DNA of 55,707 nucleotides from an uncultured Acetobacteraceae bacterium. GTDB taxonomy: Bacteria; Pseudomonadota; Alphaproteobacteria; Acetobacterales; Acetobacteraceae. Positions 15,846-23,643 of this stretch are shown piece by piece (positions within the stretch are counted from its first letter, which is position 1; each line of letters starts with the position of its first letter). Location: the NCBI GenBank assembly GCA_903895595.1, contig CAITUP010000100.1:1-55707 (forward strand), given 5' to 3'. Made by a program: the position numbers and the translations under genes. Below the pieces are notes generated by a model that was not told the DNA's origin, searched no databases, and was given only the letters and a program-made list of their open reading frames with translations.

Positions 15846-15942
15846 GACGCGTTCCCCAAATGTCGGCGATCATGGTAGCGCAAACGCCGAAACGGCCAAA
15901 TCCGTGCTACGATGCCGCCACGCCCCAAGGAGACCGCCGACC

Positions 15943-17130
15943 ATGACCCTGCGCGCCGGACGAGAGTTTCTGGCCATCCCCGGCCCCACCACCGTCCCCG
16001 ACGAAGTCCTCCGCGCGATGCATCGCCCGGCGGTCGATATCTACGACGGGCCGCTGCTGGCGCTGACGGACAGTCTGCACCGCGATGTCGCGCGCGTGTT
16101 CGGCACCAAAGGCCGCGCCTACATCTACATCGCGAACGGGCACGGGGCGTGGGAGGCATCGCTGACCAACGTGCTGTCGAAGGGCGACAAAATCCTGGTC
16201 CTGGAAAGCGGCCGCTTCGCCGTGGGCTGGGGGGAGAATGCGCGCCGCATGGGCGTGGACGTCGAAATCCTGCCCGGCGATCTCCGCCGAGCGGTTCGGC
16301 CGGAAGAGGTCGAGGCGCGGTTGAAGGCCGACACGGGTCGGACGATCAAGGCGATTCTGGTGACGCAGATCGATACCGCCTCGGGCGTGGTCAACGATAT
16401 TCCCGCGATTGGCGAGGCGCGTCGCGCCGCCGGTCACGATGCTCTGCTGATGGTCGATGCGGTCGCCTCGCTCGGGTGCATGCCGTTCGAGATGGATGCG
16501 TGGGGCGTGGATATCGCGATGGCGGGGTCGCAGAAAGGGTTGATGATGCCGCCCGGATTGGGGTTCGTGGCGGCGAACGAGCGCGCGCGCGCCGTGCACA
16601 AGACCGCCGGCCTGCGCACGCCCTACTGGGACTGGACAGAGCGGGAAAGCGATCTGCATTACCTGAAATACGCCGGGACCCCGCCCGAACACATGCTGTT
16701 CGGCCTGCGTCAGGCGTTGGACATGCTGTTCGAGGAAGGCATGGACAACGCCTTCCGCCGCCACCGCCTGCTGGCCGAGGCCACGCGGCGCGCCATCGAA
16801 ATATGGTCGGAAGGGCAGGCGCTGGGCTTCAACATCGTCGCTCCGCATGAGCGATCCAATACCGTGTCCGTCGTGCTGACTCCCGGTTGCGACCCGGACG
16901 CTTTGCGCGCCTGGTGCCGGGAGAATTGCGGCGTGGTGCTTGGGCAGGGCATCGGCGCGCTGTCCGGCAAGGCGTTCCGCGTCGCGCATATGGGCCACGT
17001 CAATGCGCCCATGCTGCTCGGCACGATCGGGGTGATCGAGATGGCGTTGGGTGCGATGGGCGTCCCCCACGGAACAGGCGGGGTGGGGGACGCGATCGCG
17101 TGGTTGGGCAAGCAGGTGGGGACGGTGTAG
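15943..17130 (+). CDS. PLP aminotransferase, alanine/serine-glyoxylate type (class V)
   Basis: The protein has 395 residues from ATG 15943, preceded by AAGGAG; the frame is open further upstream but begins here by homology (FLAIPGPTTVPDEVLRAMHR). The Schiff-base Lys is in MAGSQKGLMMPPGLGFVA (about residues 194-211). DAVASLGCMPFEMDAWGVDI and the terminal FRVAHMGHVN are also typical of the AGT/SGAT family. It should transfer an amino group to glyoxylate or a related oxo acid. It is divergent from the GhrA-like dehydrogenase, with 97 nt between. Confidence 0.88.
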   Translation: MTLRAGREFLAIPGPTTVPDEVLRAMHRPAVDIYDGPLLALTDSLHRDVARVFGTKGRAYIYIANGHGAWEASLTNVLSKGDKILVLESGRFAVGWGENARRMGVDVEILPGDLRRAVRPEEVEARLKADTGRTIKAILVTQIDTASGVVNDIPAIGEARRAAGHDALLMVDAVASLGCMPFEMDAWGVDIAMAGSQKGLMMPPGLGFVAANERARAVHKTAGLRTPYWDWTERESDLHYLKYAGTPPEHMLFGLRQALDMLFEEGMDNAFRRHRLLAEATRRAIEIWSEGQALGFNIVAPHERSNTVSVVLTPGCDPDALRAWCRENCGVVLGQGIGALSGKAFRVAHMGHVNAPMLLGTIGVIEMALGAMGVPHGTGGVGDAIAWLGKQVGTV

Positions 17131-17139
17131 GCCGCCTGC

Positions 17140-17907
17140 TTACAGCGCCGTCATGCCGCCATCCACGAACAGCAGCGCGCCGGTCACGTAGGACGCGTCG
17201 TCGGACGCCAGGAACAGGATCGCCGACGCGACTTCCTCGGCCCGGCCTGGGCGCTGCATCATGGTGCTTTGGGCGGCGCGAGCGTTGTATTGCTCGATGG
17301 ACTGGCCGGCGGCGGCGATGCGGTTCTGGTGGAACGGGGTGAAAATCGGGCCGGGGCCAACGGCGTTGACGCGGATGCCCTCGGCCGAGTGATCGGCGGC
17401 GAGCGCCCGTGTCAGGCCCGCGACGGCGGCCTTGGCGGTGTCGTACTGCAGGTTGCCGCCGCCCGAAATCACCGAACGAACGGAGGCGACGTTCACGATG
17501 GCGCCGCTTTTGTTGGCGCGCATCAGCGGGACGGCGGCCTTGGCGCAGAACGCGTAGCTGAGCAGATTGACGCTGAGGATTTCGTTCCAGCTTGCCGCGC
17601 TGGCCTCGTCGATTTTCTCGTATTTGCGGATGCCGGCGTTGTTGATCAGGATGTCGAGGCGCCCGAAGTGCCGCGCGGCACTGTTGACGAAGTCGAGGCA
17701 GGCTGCCTCGGTCCCCACATCGGCGTGCGTGAACGCGACTTTCGCGCCGGAGGCTGTCAGTTCGGCGGCGAGGCGCTGGCCGCGTTCGGCGTCCCGGTCG
17801 AGGAATGCCACGCTGGCGCCCTCGGAGACGAAGCGGCGGACTGTTGCCTCGCCGATGCCGGATGCGCCGCCGGTTATGGCTGCGATTTTGCCTTCGAGAC
17901 GTCCCAT
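17140..17907 (-). CDS. Short-chain dehydrogenase/reductase, classical type
   Basis: This 255-residue protein has a complete classical SDR set: TGGASGIGEATVRRF (13-27), NNAGIRKYE (88-96), the Ser in VNVASVRS and YDTAKAAVAG (YxxxK). RVNAVGPGPIFTPF and the closing YVTGALLFVDGG are as expected. Substrate is not predictable from sequence. It is convergent with the aminotransferase gene, 9 nt apart. Beyond its start, 17908-18083 is a 176-nt gap in which I see no gene. Confidence 0.87.
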   Translation of the reverse strand: MGRLEGKIAAITGGASGIGEATVRRFVSEGASVAFLDRDAERGQRLAAELTASGAKVAFTHADVGTEAACLDFVNSAARHFGRLDILINNAGIRKYEKIDEASAASWNEILSVNLLSYAFCAKAAVPLMRANKSGAIVNVASVRSVISGGGNLQYDTAKAAVAGLTRALAADHSAEGIRVNAVGPGPIFTPFHQNRIAAAGQSIEQYNARAAQSTMMQRPGRAEEVASAILFLASDDASYVTGALLFVDGGMTAL

Positions 17908-18083
17908 GGTTGTATCCTTTTGTTGGGTTGCGTGTTGTGGAGCGAGGTTACGTTATTTTTGTCGGGAGGGCACCCCACTGGGGGCGATGGCTCAGGATTT
18001 TTGCGCGAAGCTGTTTGTACCGAATCGACAAAGATATGACGACGATGCATGCGACCTTGACGACTGGCGGGATCGGCCCGAAC

Positions 18084-18455
18084 TCAATCGAGGATCGGCA
18101 AGCGCCGGACATGCGCCGACCGTTCCGTGACGGTGACCATCGCGCCGTTCTCCAACGCCTCTGCGATCCCATGCCAAATCGTCTGCGACAACGCCGCGAG
18201 CGCGAAAGCGTCGAGACCCTCTTCGCGGATGCGAATGACCGACGGACTCCGCGCGCCACGGGTCGCGACTTGGGCGTGAAAATCGGCATCGAGCGTGACG
18301 CAGACCCGATTTTCGATGACCGCGCGGTGGAGAATGTCCGAGTCGGCGGCCCGGCTCATGCCGATATCGGCCACATGGACCACGTCCCAGCCTGCTTCTG
18401 TTAACAGCCTGGCAGACGATCTTGGCAGCCCCTGATCGAGCAGCAGGCGATTCAC
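18084..18455 (-). CDS. DUF5615 PIN-like toxin
   Basis: This 123-residue protein opens MNRLLLDQGLPRSSARLL with the early Asp of PIN-like nucleases. It continues with HVADIGMSRAADSDIL, CVTLDADFHAQVA (acidic pair) and PSVIRIREEGLD, the order of DUF5615. Members are thought to be RNases encoded with DUF433 antitoxins. It starts at GTG 18453-18455 and overlaps the stop of the DUF433 gene (GTGA), so the two form a standard toxin-antitoxin operon with the antitoxin first. Confidence 0.85.
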   Translation of the reverse strand: MNRLLLDQGLPRSSARLLTEAGWDVVHVADIGMSRAADSDILHRAVIENRVCVTLDADFHAQVATRGARSPSVIRIREEGLDAFALAALSQTIWHGIAEALENGAMVTVTERSAHVRRLPILD

Positions 18456-18682
18456 GCGGGTTCGCGAGGCTGGACGCTTGCATCTAAATTCCGCGCCGCG
18501 AATGCCAGCGCCTGGCGAATATCCTCCTGCTCCAGCTCAGGATATTCGCGCCACACATCGTCCCAATTCGGCCAAGTGGCGAGTGCTTCGATCACCCGGC
18601 GCACGGTCAATCGCATGCCGCGAATGGTTGGTTGACCATTGAGGACGGTGGGAAGGCAGGTGATTCTGTCGAACGCAACCAA
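18452..18682 (-). CDS. DUF433 antitoxin
   Basis: The family pattern FDRITCLPTVLNGQPTIRGM followed by RLTVRRVIEALATWPNW is clear, as is the closing LEQEDIRQALAFAARNL. Family members begin just before FDRIT, so I place the start at TTG 18680-18682 (76 residues). The frame can be extended to another TTG at 18740-18742, which would add 20 basic residues. DUF433 proteins bind DNA and neutralise the partner DUF5615 toxin. A miniature transposable element sits immediately upstream (18761-18951), so the native promoter is probably displaced or supplied by it. Confidence 0.8.
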   Translation of the reverse strand: MVAFDRITCLPTVLNGQPTIRGMRLTVRRVIEALATWPNWDDVWREYPELEQEDIRQALAFAARNLDASVQPREPA

Positions 18683-18751
18683 GATCTTTGTCCGAGGCTG
18701 TCGCGAGGCCGGCAACCTGCCACGAATGGAAATCCGCGACAACGATCATCG

Positions 18752-18960
18752 CAGCTATAGCCAGGTGAATCGCATATGGCGGATTTCCGACACTTTCCGT
18801 CATGGTCGGGCCTGACCCGACCATCTTCTGCGATTTTACGCACCATTGAAAAGGCAGGGTTTTTCGGACGGTGCCCCATTGGCCTGAGATGGTCGGGTCA
18901 GGCCCGACCATGACGGAAAGTGTCGGAAGTCCACCATATTCGATCCCCCTGCAGCTATAG
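18752..18960. mobile_element. Miniature inverted-repeat element with 9-bp target duplication, copy 2
   Basis: The element spans about 18761-18951. Direct repeats CAGCTATAG at 18752-18760 and 18952-18960 flank it, the same duplication length as for the copy at 489-677. The ends are inverted repeats with a few mismatches (AGGTGAATCGCATATGGCGG on the left, complement of AGGGGGATCGAATATGGTGG on the right). They continue into a perfect stretch TTCCGACACTTTCCGTCATG and the shared core GGTCGGGCCTGACCCGACC. The centre has GCCCCATTGGCCTG as in copy 1. CTATAG is itself palindromic, so the exact boundary is uncertain by 1-2 nt. There is no coding capacity. Confidence 0.75.
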
Positions 18961-19057
18961 GGCTTCCAGGCCAACCCGAAGGCAACCATTTCGCACCGTG
19001 CCGCATTATCCGTCCGCGCCATGAACCGGTGCTGCGCGATGTCTTCCTCATCCGCCG

Positions 19058-20059
19058 TCAACCAGGCTGGCCCCAGAAGATCCCCTCCGGCGGATGGATC
19101 GTGCTGCCGGCGTAGCGCAGGCCCGGATGCCGATCCGCGGCCAACTGCAACGGTCCGTCCAGATCGACGATATCCGCCTGCTGCGCGATCAGCAGCGCCG
19201 GCGCGATCCCCAGCGAGGTGCCGAGCGAGCCGCCGGCCATGATTTTCAAGCCGCGCCGTTTCGCTTCCGCCACCAGCGCCAGCGCCTCGGTCAACCCGCC
19301 GACCTGATCGAGCTTGATGTTGACGATCGCGTATTTCCCAACGATCCGCTCCAGATCGGACAGGGAACGGCAGGATTCGTCGGCGCAGAGCGGGATCGCG
19401 TGGTCCCATCCCGCCAAAGCGTCGTCGGCGCCGGCCGGCAGCGGCTGTTCGACCAGTTCGATCCGGCAATCGGTCAGTGCCGGGAGGTAGGCGCGCAGTT
19501 GGGCTTCCGTCCAACTTTCCCCAGCATCGACGATCAGACGCGCCGCCGGCACCGTCTGCCGCACCGCTTGCACGCGTTCGACGTCGCCCTCGCCGCCGAG
19601 CATCAGTTTCAGCAGCGGGCGCGTGCGGTTGGCTTCCGCCTGTTCGGCCATTTTCGCGGGCGTATCGAGCGCGATCGTAAAGGCGGTCATGACCGGTGTC
19701 GCGGCGCCGAGCTTGGCGAGGTCGGCGACGGTGCAGTAGGCGCGGTTGGCGTCGATGTCCCAGAAGGCGCAGTCGAGCACGTTGCGCGCCGCGCCCGGCG
19801 GTAAGGCGCGTTGCACCGTCTCCCGGTTCAGGCCGGAGTACATCGCGTCCTTCAACGTCGTCAGGGCGGCGATAACGCTGTCGGCGGTTTCTCCCCATCG
19901 TTGTAACGGCACGCATTCGCCGCGTCCCCGGGAATCGCCGTCGGAAATTTCGGCGATGATGGTTTCGGCCTCGGTTTTGACCCCGTACGCGGTCGTTATC
20001 GGCCGCGCCAGCTTCCAGGAGCGGCGTGTCACAGTGAGTTTTTGAGGATGGGGCGCCAT
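19058..20059 (-). CDS. Dipeptide epimerase (enolase superfamily), with an altered KxK motif
   Basis: This 333-residue protein resembles L-Ala-D/L-Glu epimerase. Metal ligands are visible in order: LIVDAGESW (Asp), IELVEQPLP (Glu) and LCADESCRS (Asp). The second acid/base Lys lies in VNIKLDQVGGLTEAL. The first catalytic motif, normally KxK, reads LLKLMLGGEGD, so the second Lys is Met (codon ATG on the minus strand near 19608). Racemisation in this family uses both lysines. The gene is divergent from the peptide ABC operon starting at 22093, with two genes between, fitting peptide recycling. Confidence 0.85.
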   Translation of the reverse strand: MAPHPQKLTVTRRSWKLARPITTAYGVKTEAETIIAEISDGDSRGRGECVPLQRWGETADSVIAALTTLKDAMYSGLNRETVQRALPPGAARNVLDCAFWDIDANRAYCTVADLAKLGAATPVMTAFTIALDTPAKMAEQAEANRTRPLLKLMLGGEGDVERVQAVRQTVPAARLIVDAGESWTEAQLRAYLPALTDCRIELVEQPLPAGADDALAGWDHAIPLCADESCRSLSDLERIVGKYAIVNIKLDQVGGLTEALALVAEAKRRGLKIMAGGSLGTSLGIAPALLIAQQADIVDLDGPLQLAADRHPGLRYAGSTIHPPEGIFWGQPG

Positions 20060-20084
20060 GTTTTTCTTCCGTCTTGTCGTTCGC

Positions 20085-20894
20085 TTAGGGTACCGGCACG
20101 CCGATGGACTTTAGCCGAGCATGGGCCTTGGAAGCGCGGGCCTTCATGCCGTCGAGGTAGGTGCTGACGTCGTTCCCCGGCAGGTTCAGCACCTGGCAGC
20201 CGAGCTGCCAATATTCCTCGATTTGCGCTTCGGTCTCGGCCGAACCGCGGGCGAGTTTGCCGTGCGCCTTGCAGGCATCCACGATCCGCCGCATCGCCGC
20301 CTTGAATTTCGGGTGCTCCAGGTCGAGGTGAACGCCCAGCTGCGCGCTGAGGTCGGAATGGCCGTAGGCGATCATGTCGATGCCCTCGACCGCCGCGATT
20401 TCCTCCACGTTCTCCAGCCCTTCGAGCGATTCGATCGACGGGCAGATAATGATGTTCTCGTTGGCCCAGGGCGCGTAGTCGGTGGCGTGGCGGCGACCGT
20501 AGCTTTTGTAGCCGGTGTGCGGCCCCTGGCCGGAGATGCCGCGATTGCCGATCGGCGGATATTTCGCGAGGCGCACAATGGCGCGGGCTTCCTCGGCGGT
20601 TTCGATTTCGGACACCTGGATGCCCATGATGCCCTGGTCGAGGATGCCAGGGATCAAATGCGCGAAATTCTTATGGATGCGCACGATGGCGGTGACGTTC
20701 GTGGCCTGGAACCAGCTGGCCAGATCGGCGATGGTTTCCATGTCGAAGGCGCCGTGTTCGTGGTCGATGGCGCAGTAGTCGAAACCGGCGGCCTCGATGA
20801 TCCAAGGCACGCCGCGAGAGGCGAATTCCTTCAGACCGGTGCCGAGTGCGGCCCGGCCCTCGCGGACAGCGCGGCGAATGCTGTTTTCCTTCAT
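20085..20894 (-). CDS. HpcH/HpaI-type aldolase
   Basis: The protein is about 269 residues from ATG 20892-20894 (GGGA lies 6 nt upstream; a TTG at 20906 is an alternative). It has the KDPG-aldolase-like TIM barrel of class II pyruvate aldolases: AAGFDYCAIDHEHGAFDME, then GIMGIQVSEIETAEEAR. The metal-binding Glu is in ICPSIESLEGLENV, and AYGHSDLSAQLGVH is a late barrel motif. It would split or form 4-hydroxy-2-oxo acids. It lies between the epimerase and an Asp-box protein on the same strand. Confidence 0.85.
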   Translation of the reverse strand: MKENSIRRAVREGRAALGTGLKEFASRGVPWIIEAAGFDYCAIDHEHGAFDMETIADLASWFQATNVTAIVRIHKNFAHLIPGILDQGIMGIQVSEIETAEEARAIVRLAKYPPIGNRGISGQGPHTGYKSYGRRHATDYAPWANENIIICPSIESLEGLENVEEIAAVEGIDMIAYGHSDLSAQLGVHLDLEHPKFKAAMRRIVDACKAHGKLARGSAETEAQIEEYWQLGCQVLNLPGNDVSTYLDGMKARASKAHARLKSIGVPVP

Positions 20895-20940
20895 GGTCGG
20901 TCCCAAGCTCCCTGTGTCTTACGTCGCTGTTGTCGGCCGG

Positions 20941-21909
20941 TCAGTTGGGCACCCAGGCCGCGGTGCGGATTTCGCCGAAGTCGCGCCCCATTTTGCGCCA
21001 GGATTCGCCGGCGTCCTCGCTCGCATAGACTTCTCCGAACAGGGTGAAGGCCACGATGCGATTGGGATCGGCGGGGTGGGTGGACAGCCCCCATAGGGTC
21101 GCGTTGGCCGGGGTGGGGAAGGGCAGAAGCTGCCACCTTTGGCCGAAATCGGCGGTGCGGAGGACGTGGCCGGCCTCGCCGGTCGTGGTTTGGCCGCAGC
21201 CGGCGTACAGCACGCGGGGATCGTCGGGTTTGACCGCCAAGCCGCGCGCGTAGGGCAGGGGCCATTTCTCGGCGATGCCCAGGTCCCGCCACGTGTCGCC
21301 GAGGTTGTCGCTCATGAACATGCTGCTGGCGGTGCTGACGTAGACGCGCTTCGGCTGCGTGGTGGCGATGGCCATGTCGTGGACGTCCAGGTCGTGCATG
21401 CCGTTGCGGACCGGTGCCCAGGTGTCGCCGCCGTCGGTGCTGCGGAACACGCCGTCGATCTCCACGCCCGCCCAGACGATGTTGGAATCGTCGGGGTCCA
21501 CGGCCATGGCGGTGACGAAGGGGGTGCCGATGGCGCACGCGGTGGCGATGTCCACATGGAGGCGTTCCCAATGCCGGCCGCCGTCGCGGGACCGATAGAC
21601 GCCGGCCGGGCGGGTGCCGGCGAACAGCGTGTCGGGGTTGGACGGATCGATGGCGAGCGACCAGATCGTCGGCAGGTCGCCCTGCGTGCCGAGGCGTTCC
21701 CATTTGGCGCCGCTGTTGTGGCTGACGAACAGGCCGGTATCGCCGCCGGCGAAAATGGTTTGGGGCAGGGTGGGGTGGGCGACCAGCGCCTGCACGCGGC
21801 TATTGAGGGGGAACGGGGTGCGGTGGCGCGTCCACGACTCCCCGGCGTTGGGGCTGTGCCAGAGGCCCCAGCCGGCCGTGCCGAGACAGATGCTGTAGTC
21901 CGTCGTCAT
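20941..21909 (-). CDS. Asp-box (BNR) beta-propeller protein
   Basis: This 322-residue protein contains seven Asp-box-type turns with the S-x-D-x-G-x-x-W pattern, for example SPNAGESW, SHNSGAKW, SRDGGRHW, STDGGDTW, SDNLGDTW, TADFGQRW and SEDAGESW. This implies a six- or seven-bladed propeller of the sialidase/VPS10 type. There is no signal peptide (start MTTDYSICLG), so it is probably cytoplasmic. No sialidase catalytic Arg triad is evident. It may be a lactonase-like or scaffold protein. It heads the minus-strand group divergent from the peptide ABC operon. Confidence 0.82.
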   Translation of the reverse strand: MTTDYSICLGTAGWGLWHSPNAGESWTRHRTPFPLNSRVQALVAHPTLPQTIFAGGDTGLFVSHNSGAKWERLGTQGDLPTIWSLAIDPSNPDTLFAGTRPAGVYRSRDGGRHWERLHVDIATACAIGTPFVTAMAVDPDDSNIVWAGVEIDGVFRSTDGGDTWAPVRNGMHDLDVHDMAIATTQPKRVYVSTASSMFMSDNLGDTWRDLGIAEKWPLPYARGLAVKPDDPRVLYAGCGQTTTGEAGHVLRTADFGQRWQLLPFPTPANATLWGLSTHPADPNRIVAFTLFGEVYASEDAGESWRKMGRDFGEIRTAAWVPN

Positions 21910-22092
21910 ATGTTGCCTCCCCGCGTTCGATCGGCATTTGTAGGTTCGCGGGCGCTATCGCACAACATTGGGGCTTCGCGGCGGGTCGCCCGCGTTCCCG
22001 ATGGACAGCCGACCTTGGGCACGCCATTCTGGCCTCAATAACGGCCGTCCGATCGAAGCGCGCGGCATCCATACAGGGAGACACAACAGCCC

Positions 22093-23643
22093 ATGCGTAT
22101 CACGGGATGGTCGGTTCTGCTCGCGCTCGGCATTTTTGCCGGGGCGGACGGGCGCGCGGCGGCACAGGCGGTCAATACCGAGGCGTCCATCGTCTATTAC
22201 GACATGGCGGGCAATGCGACGTTGGACCCGGCGGAACCGCAGAACAACAGCACCTATTCGCACGAGGCGCTGCTGGCGATTTACGACACGCTGATCCGTC
22301 TGGACGACGCGGGCGTGCCGGGGCCGGGATTGGCGGATTCGTGGACGCGGAACGACGACCTGACGGAGCTGACGCTCCATATCCGGCCGGGTGTCATGTT
22401 CCACGACGGCACCCCGGTGAACGCCGAGGCGGTGCGCCGCAATTTCGAGCGCAGCACGGCTTTGGGCAAACGCGCCGGCAGCGCCGTGGCGGAAACCTTC
22501 GCGCTGGTGTCGTCGTTCGAGGTGGTTGGCACCGACAGCATCAAGCTCAAGCTGAAAGCCCCGAACGGGCAGATCGAGTATTGGCTCGGCGGCACGGCGG
22601 GGATGATGATCTCCCCGGCGTCGTTCAAGGACGACGCGTTCGGCGGGACGCTGAACGCGGTCGGCGCCGGCCCGTACAGGGTGAAGAATTTCGACGCCAA
22701 CGTCACCACGCTGATGGCGCGCAACGACGCCTATTGGGGCGGCACCAAGGACCGGCCGGCCGGTTTCGAGCATCATTATGTCCCAGACGGACGCGCCCGG
22801 CTAAACGCGTTGCGGTCCGGGCAGGCGAATATCGCGCTGATCGATGCCCGTCAGATACCGGAGGCGAAAGCGGCGGGGCTGGCGGTCAAGGTCATCGAGA
22901 AGAACGCGTTCTGGGACATTTACCCGAACCTGAAGAAAGGTCCGCTGGGCGATCTTCGGGTGCGGCAGGCGATCATGCACGCCATCGACCGGGAGGCGAT
23001 TGCCGAGGCGCTGACGTTCGGCAGCGCGCATCCGACGCAGCAGCTCTGGTCCAGCGCGTCGCCGTTCTATGTGAAGGAACTGGATAATCGCTACCCGTTC
23101 GATCAGGCCAAGGCGAAGGCGCTGTTGGCCGAAGCGGGCTACAAGGATGGGTTCGAGCTCACGGACCTGTTGCTGAATAACAGCGAATACCGCCAGATCG
23201 CCGAGGCGTTGCAGGCCAACCTCGCCGAGGTCGGTATCCGCGTGAAATTCGACGTCGTGGATGTGTCGCAGTTTCCGCTGTTCTTCAAGCCGCCGCCGCG
23301 CGGGGATATGTTGATGGCGCGGTACGGCGGGCGCAGCGATCCGATTCAGTCGGTCTACGAACTGGTGGGGACCGGCGGGTCCTATACGCCCGGCGGTGTC
23401 GCCAGCCCGGAAATCGACACTTTGCTCAATGAAGCCCGAGCGATGGCCGCGACCGATCCGCGGCGGGTGGAGGTGATGCGGCAATTGGCCAAGGTGATAT
23501 CGGAAACCGCGGCGACGTTGCCGATCATCACGCGCGCCAATATCTATGCCACGAAGCCGGGGTGCATTCTGAACCTGAACCCCTATCTGCCGATCGGCGA
23601 CGACCGGTTCAACGACGTTCATATCGCGGCGGGATGCAAATGA
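22093..23643 (+). CDS. ABC peptide-type substrate-binding protein (family 5), paralogue 1
   Basis: This 516-residue periplasmic protein has a standard signal peptide (MRITGWSVLLALGIFAGADG, cleavage near RAAAQA). The family 5 core follows: YDTLIRLDDAGVPGPGLADS, then LTLHIRPGVMFHDGTPVNAE, then GAGPYRVKNFD. It is the first of four tandem paralogues sharing DPAEPQNNS and RARLNALRSGQAN. It ends with a Cys (AAGCK), as do the others. It presumably delivers a peptide-like ligand to the permeases encoded downstream. The stop overlaps the next start (ATGA). Confidence 0.9.
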   Translation: MRITGWSVLLALGIFAGADGRAAAQAVNTEASIVYYDMAGNATLDPAEPQNNSTYSHEALLAIYDTLIRLDDAGVPGPGLADSWTRNDDLTELTLHIRPGVMFHDGTPVNAEAVRRNFERSTALGKRAGSAVAETFALVSSFEVVGTDSIKLKLKAPNGQIEYWLGGTAGMMISPASFKDDAFGGTLNAVGAGPYRVKNFDANVTTLMARNDAYWGGTKDRPAGFEHHYVPDGRARLNALRSGQANIALIDARQIPEAKAAGLAVKVIEKNAFWDIYPNLKKGPLGDLRVRQAIMHAIDREAIAEALTFGSAHPTQQLWSSASPFYVKELDNRYPFDQAKAKALLAEAGYKDGFELTDLLLNNSEYRQIAEALQANLAEVGIRVKFDVVDVSQFPLFFKPPPRGDMLMARYGGRSDPIQSVYELVGTGGSYTPGGVASPEIDTLLNEARAMAATDPRRVEVMRQLAKVISETAATLPIITRANIYATKPGCILNLNPYLPIGDDRFNDVHIAAGCK

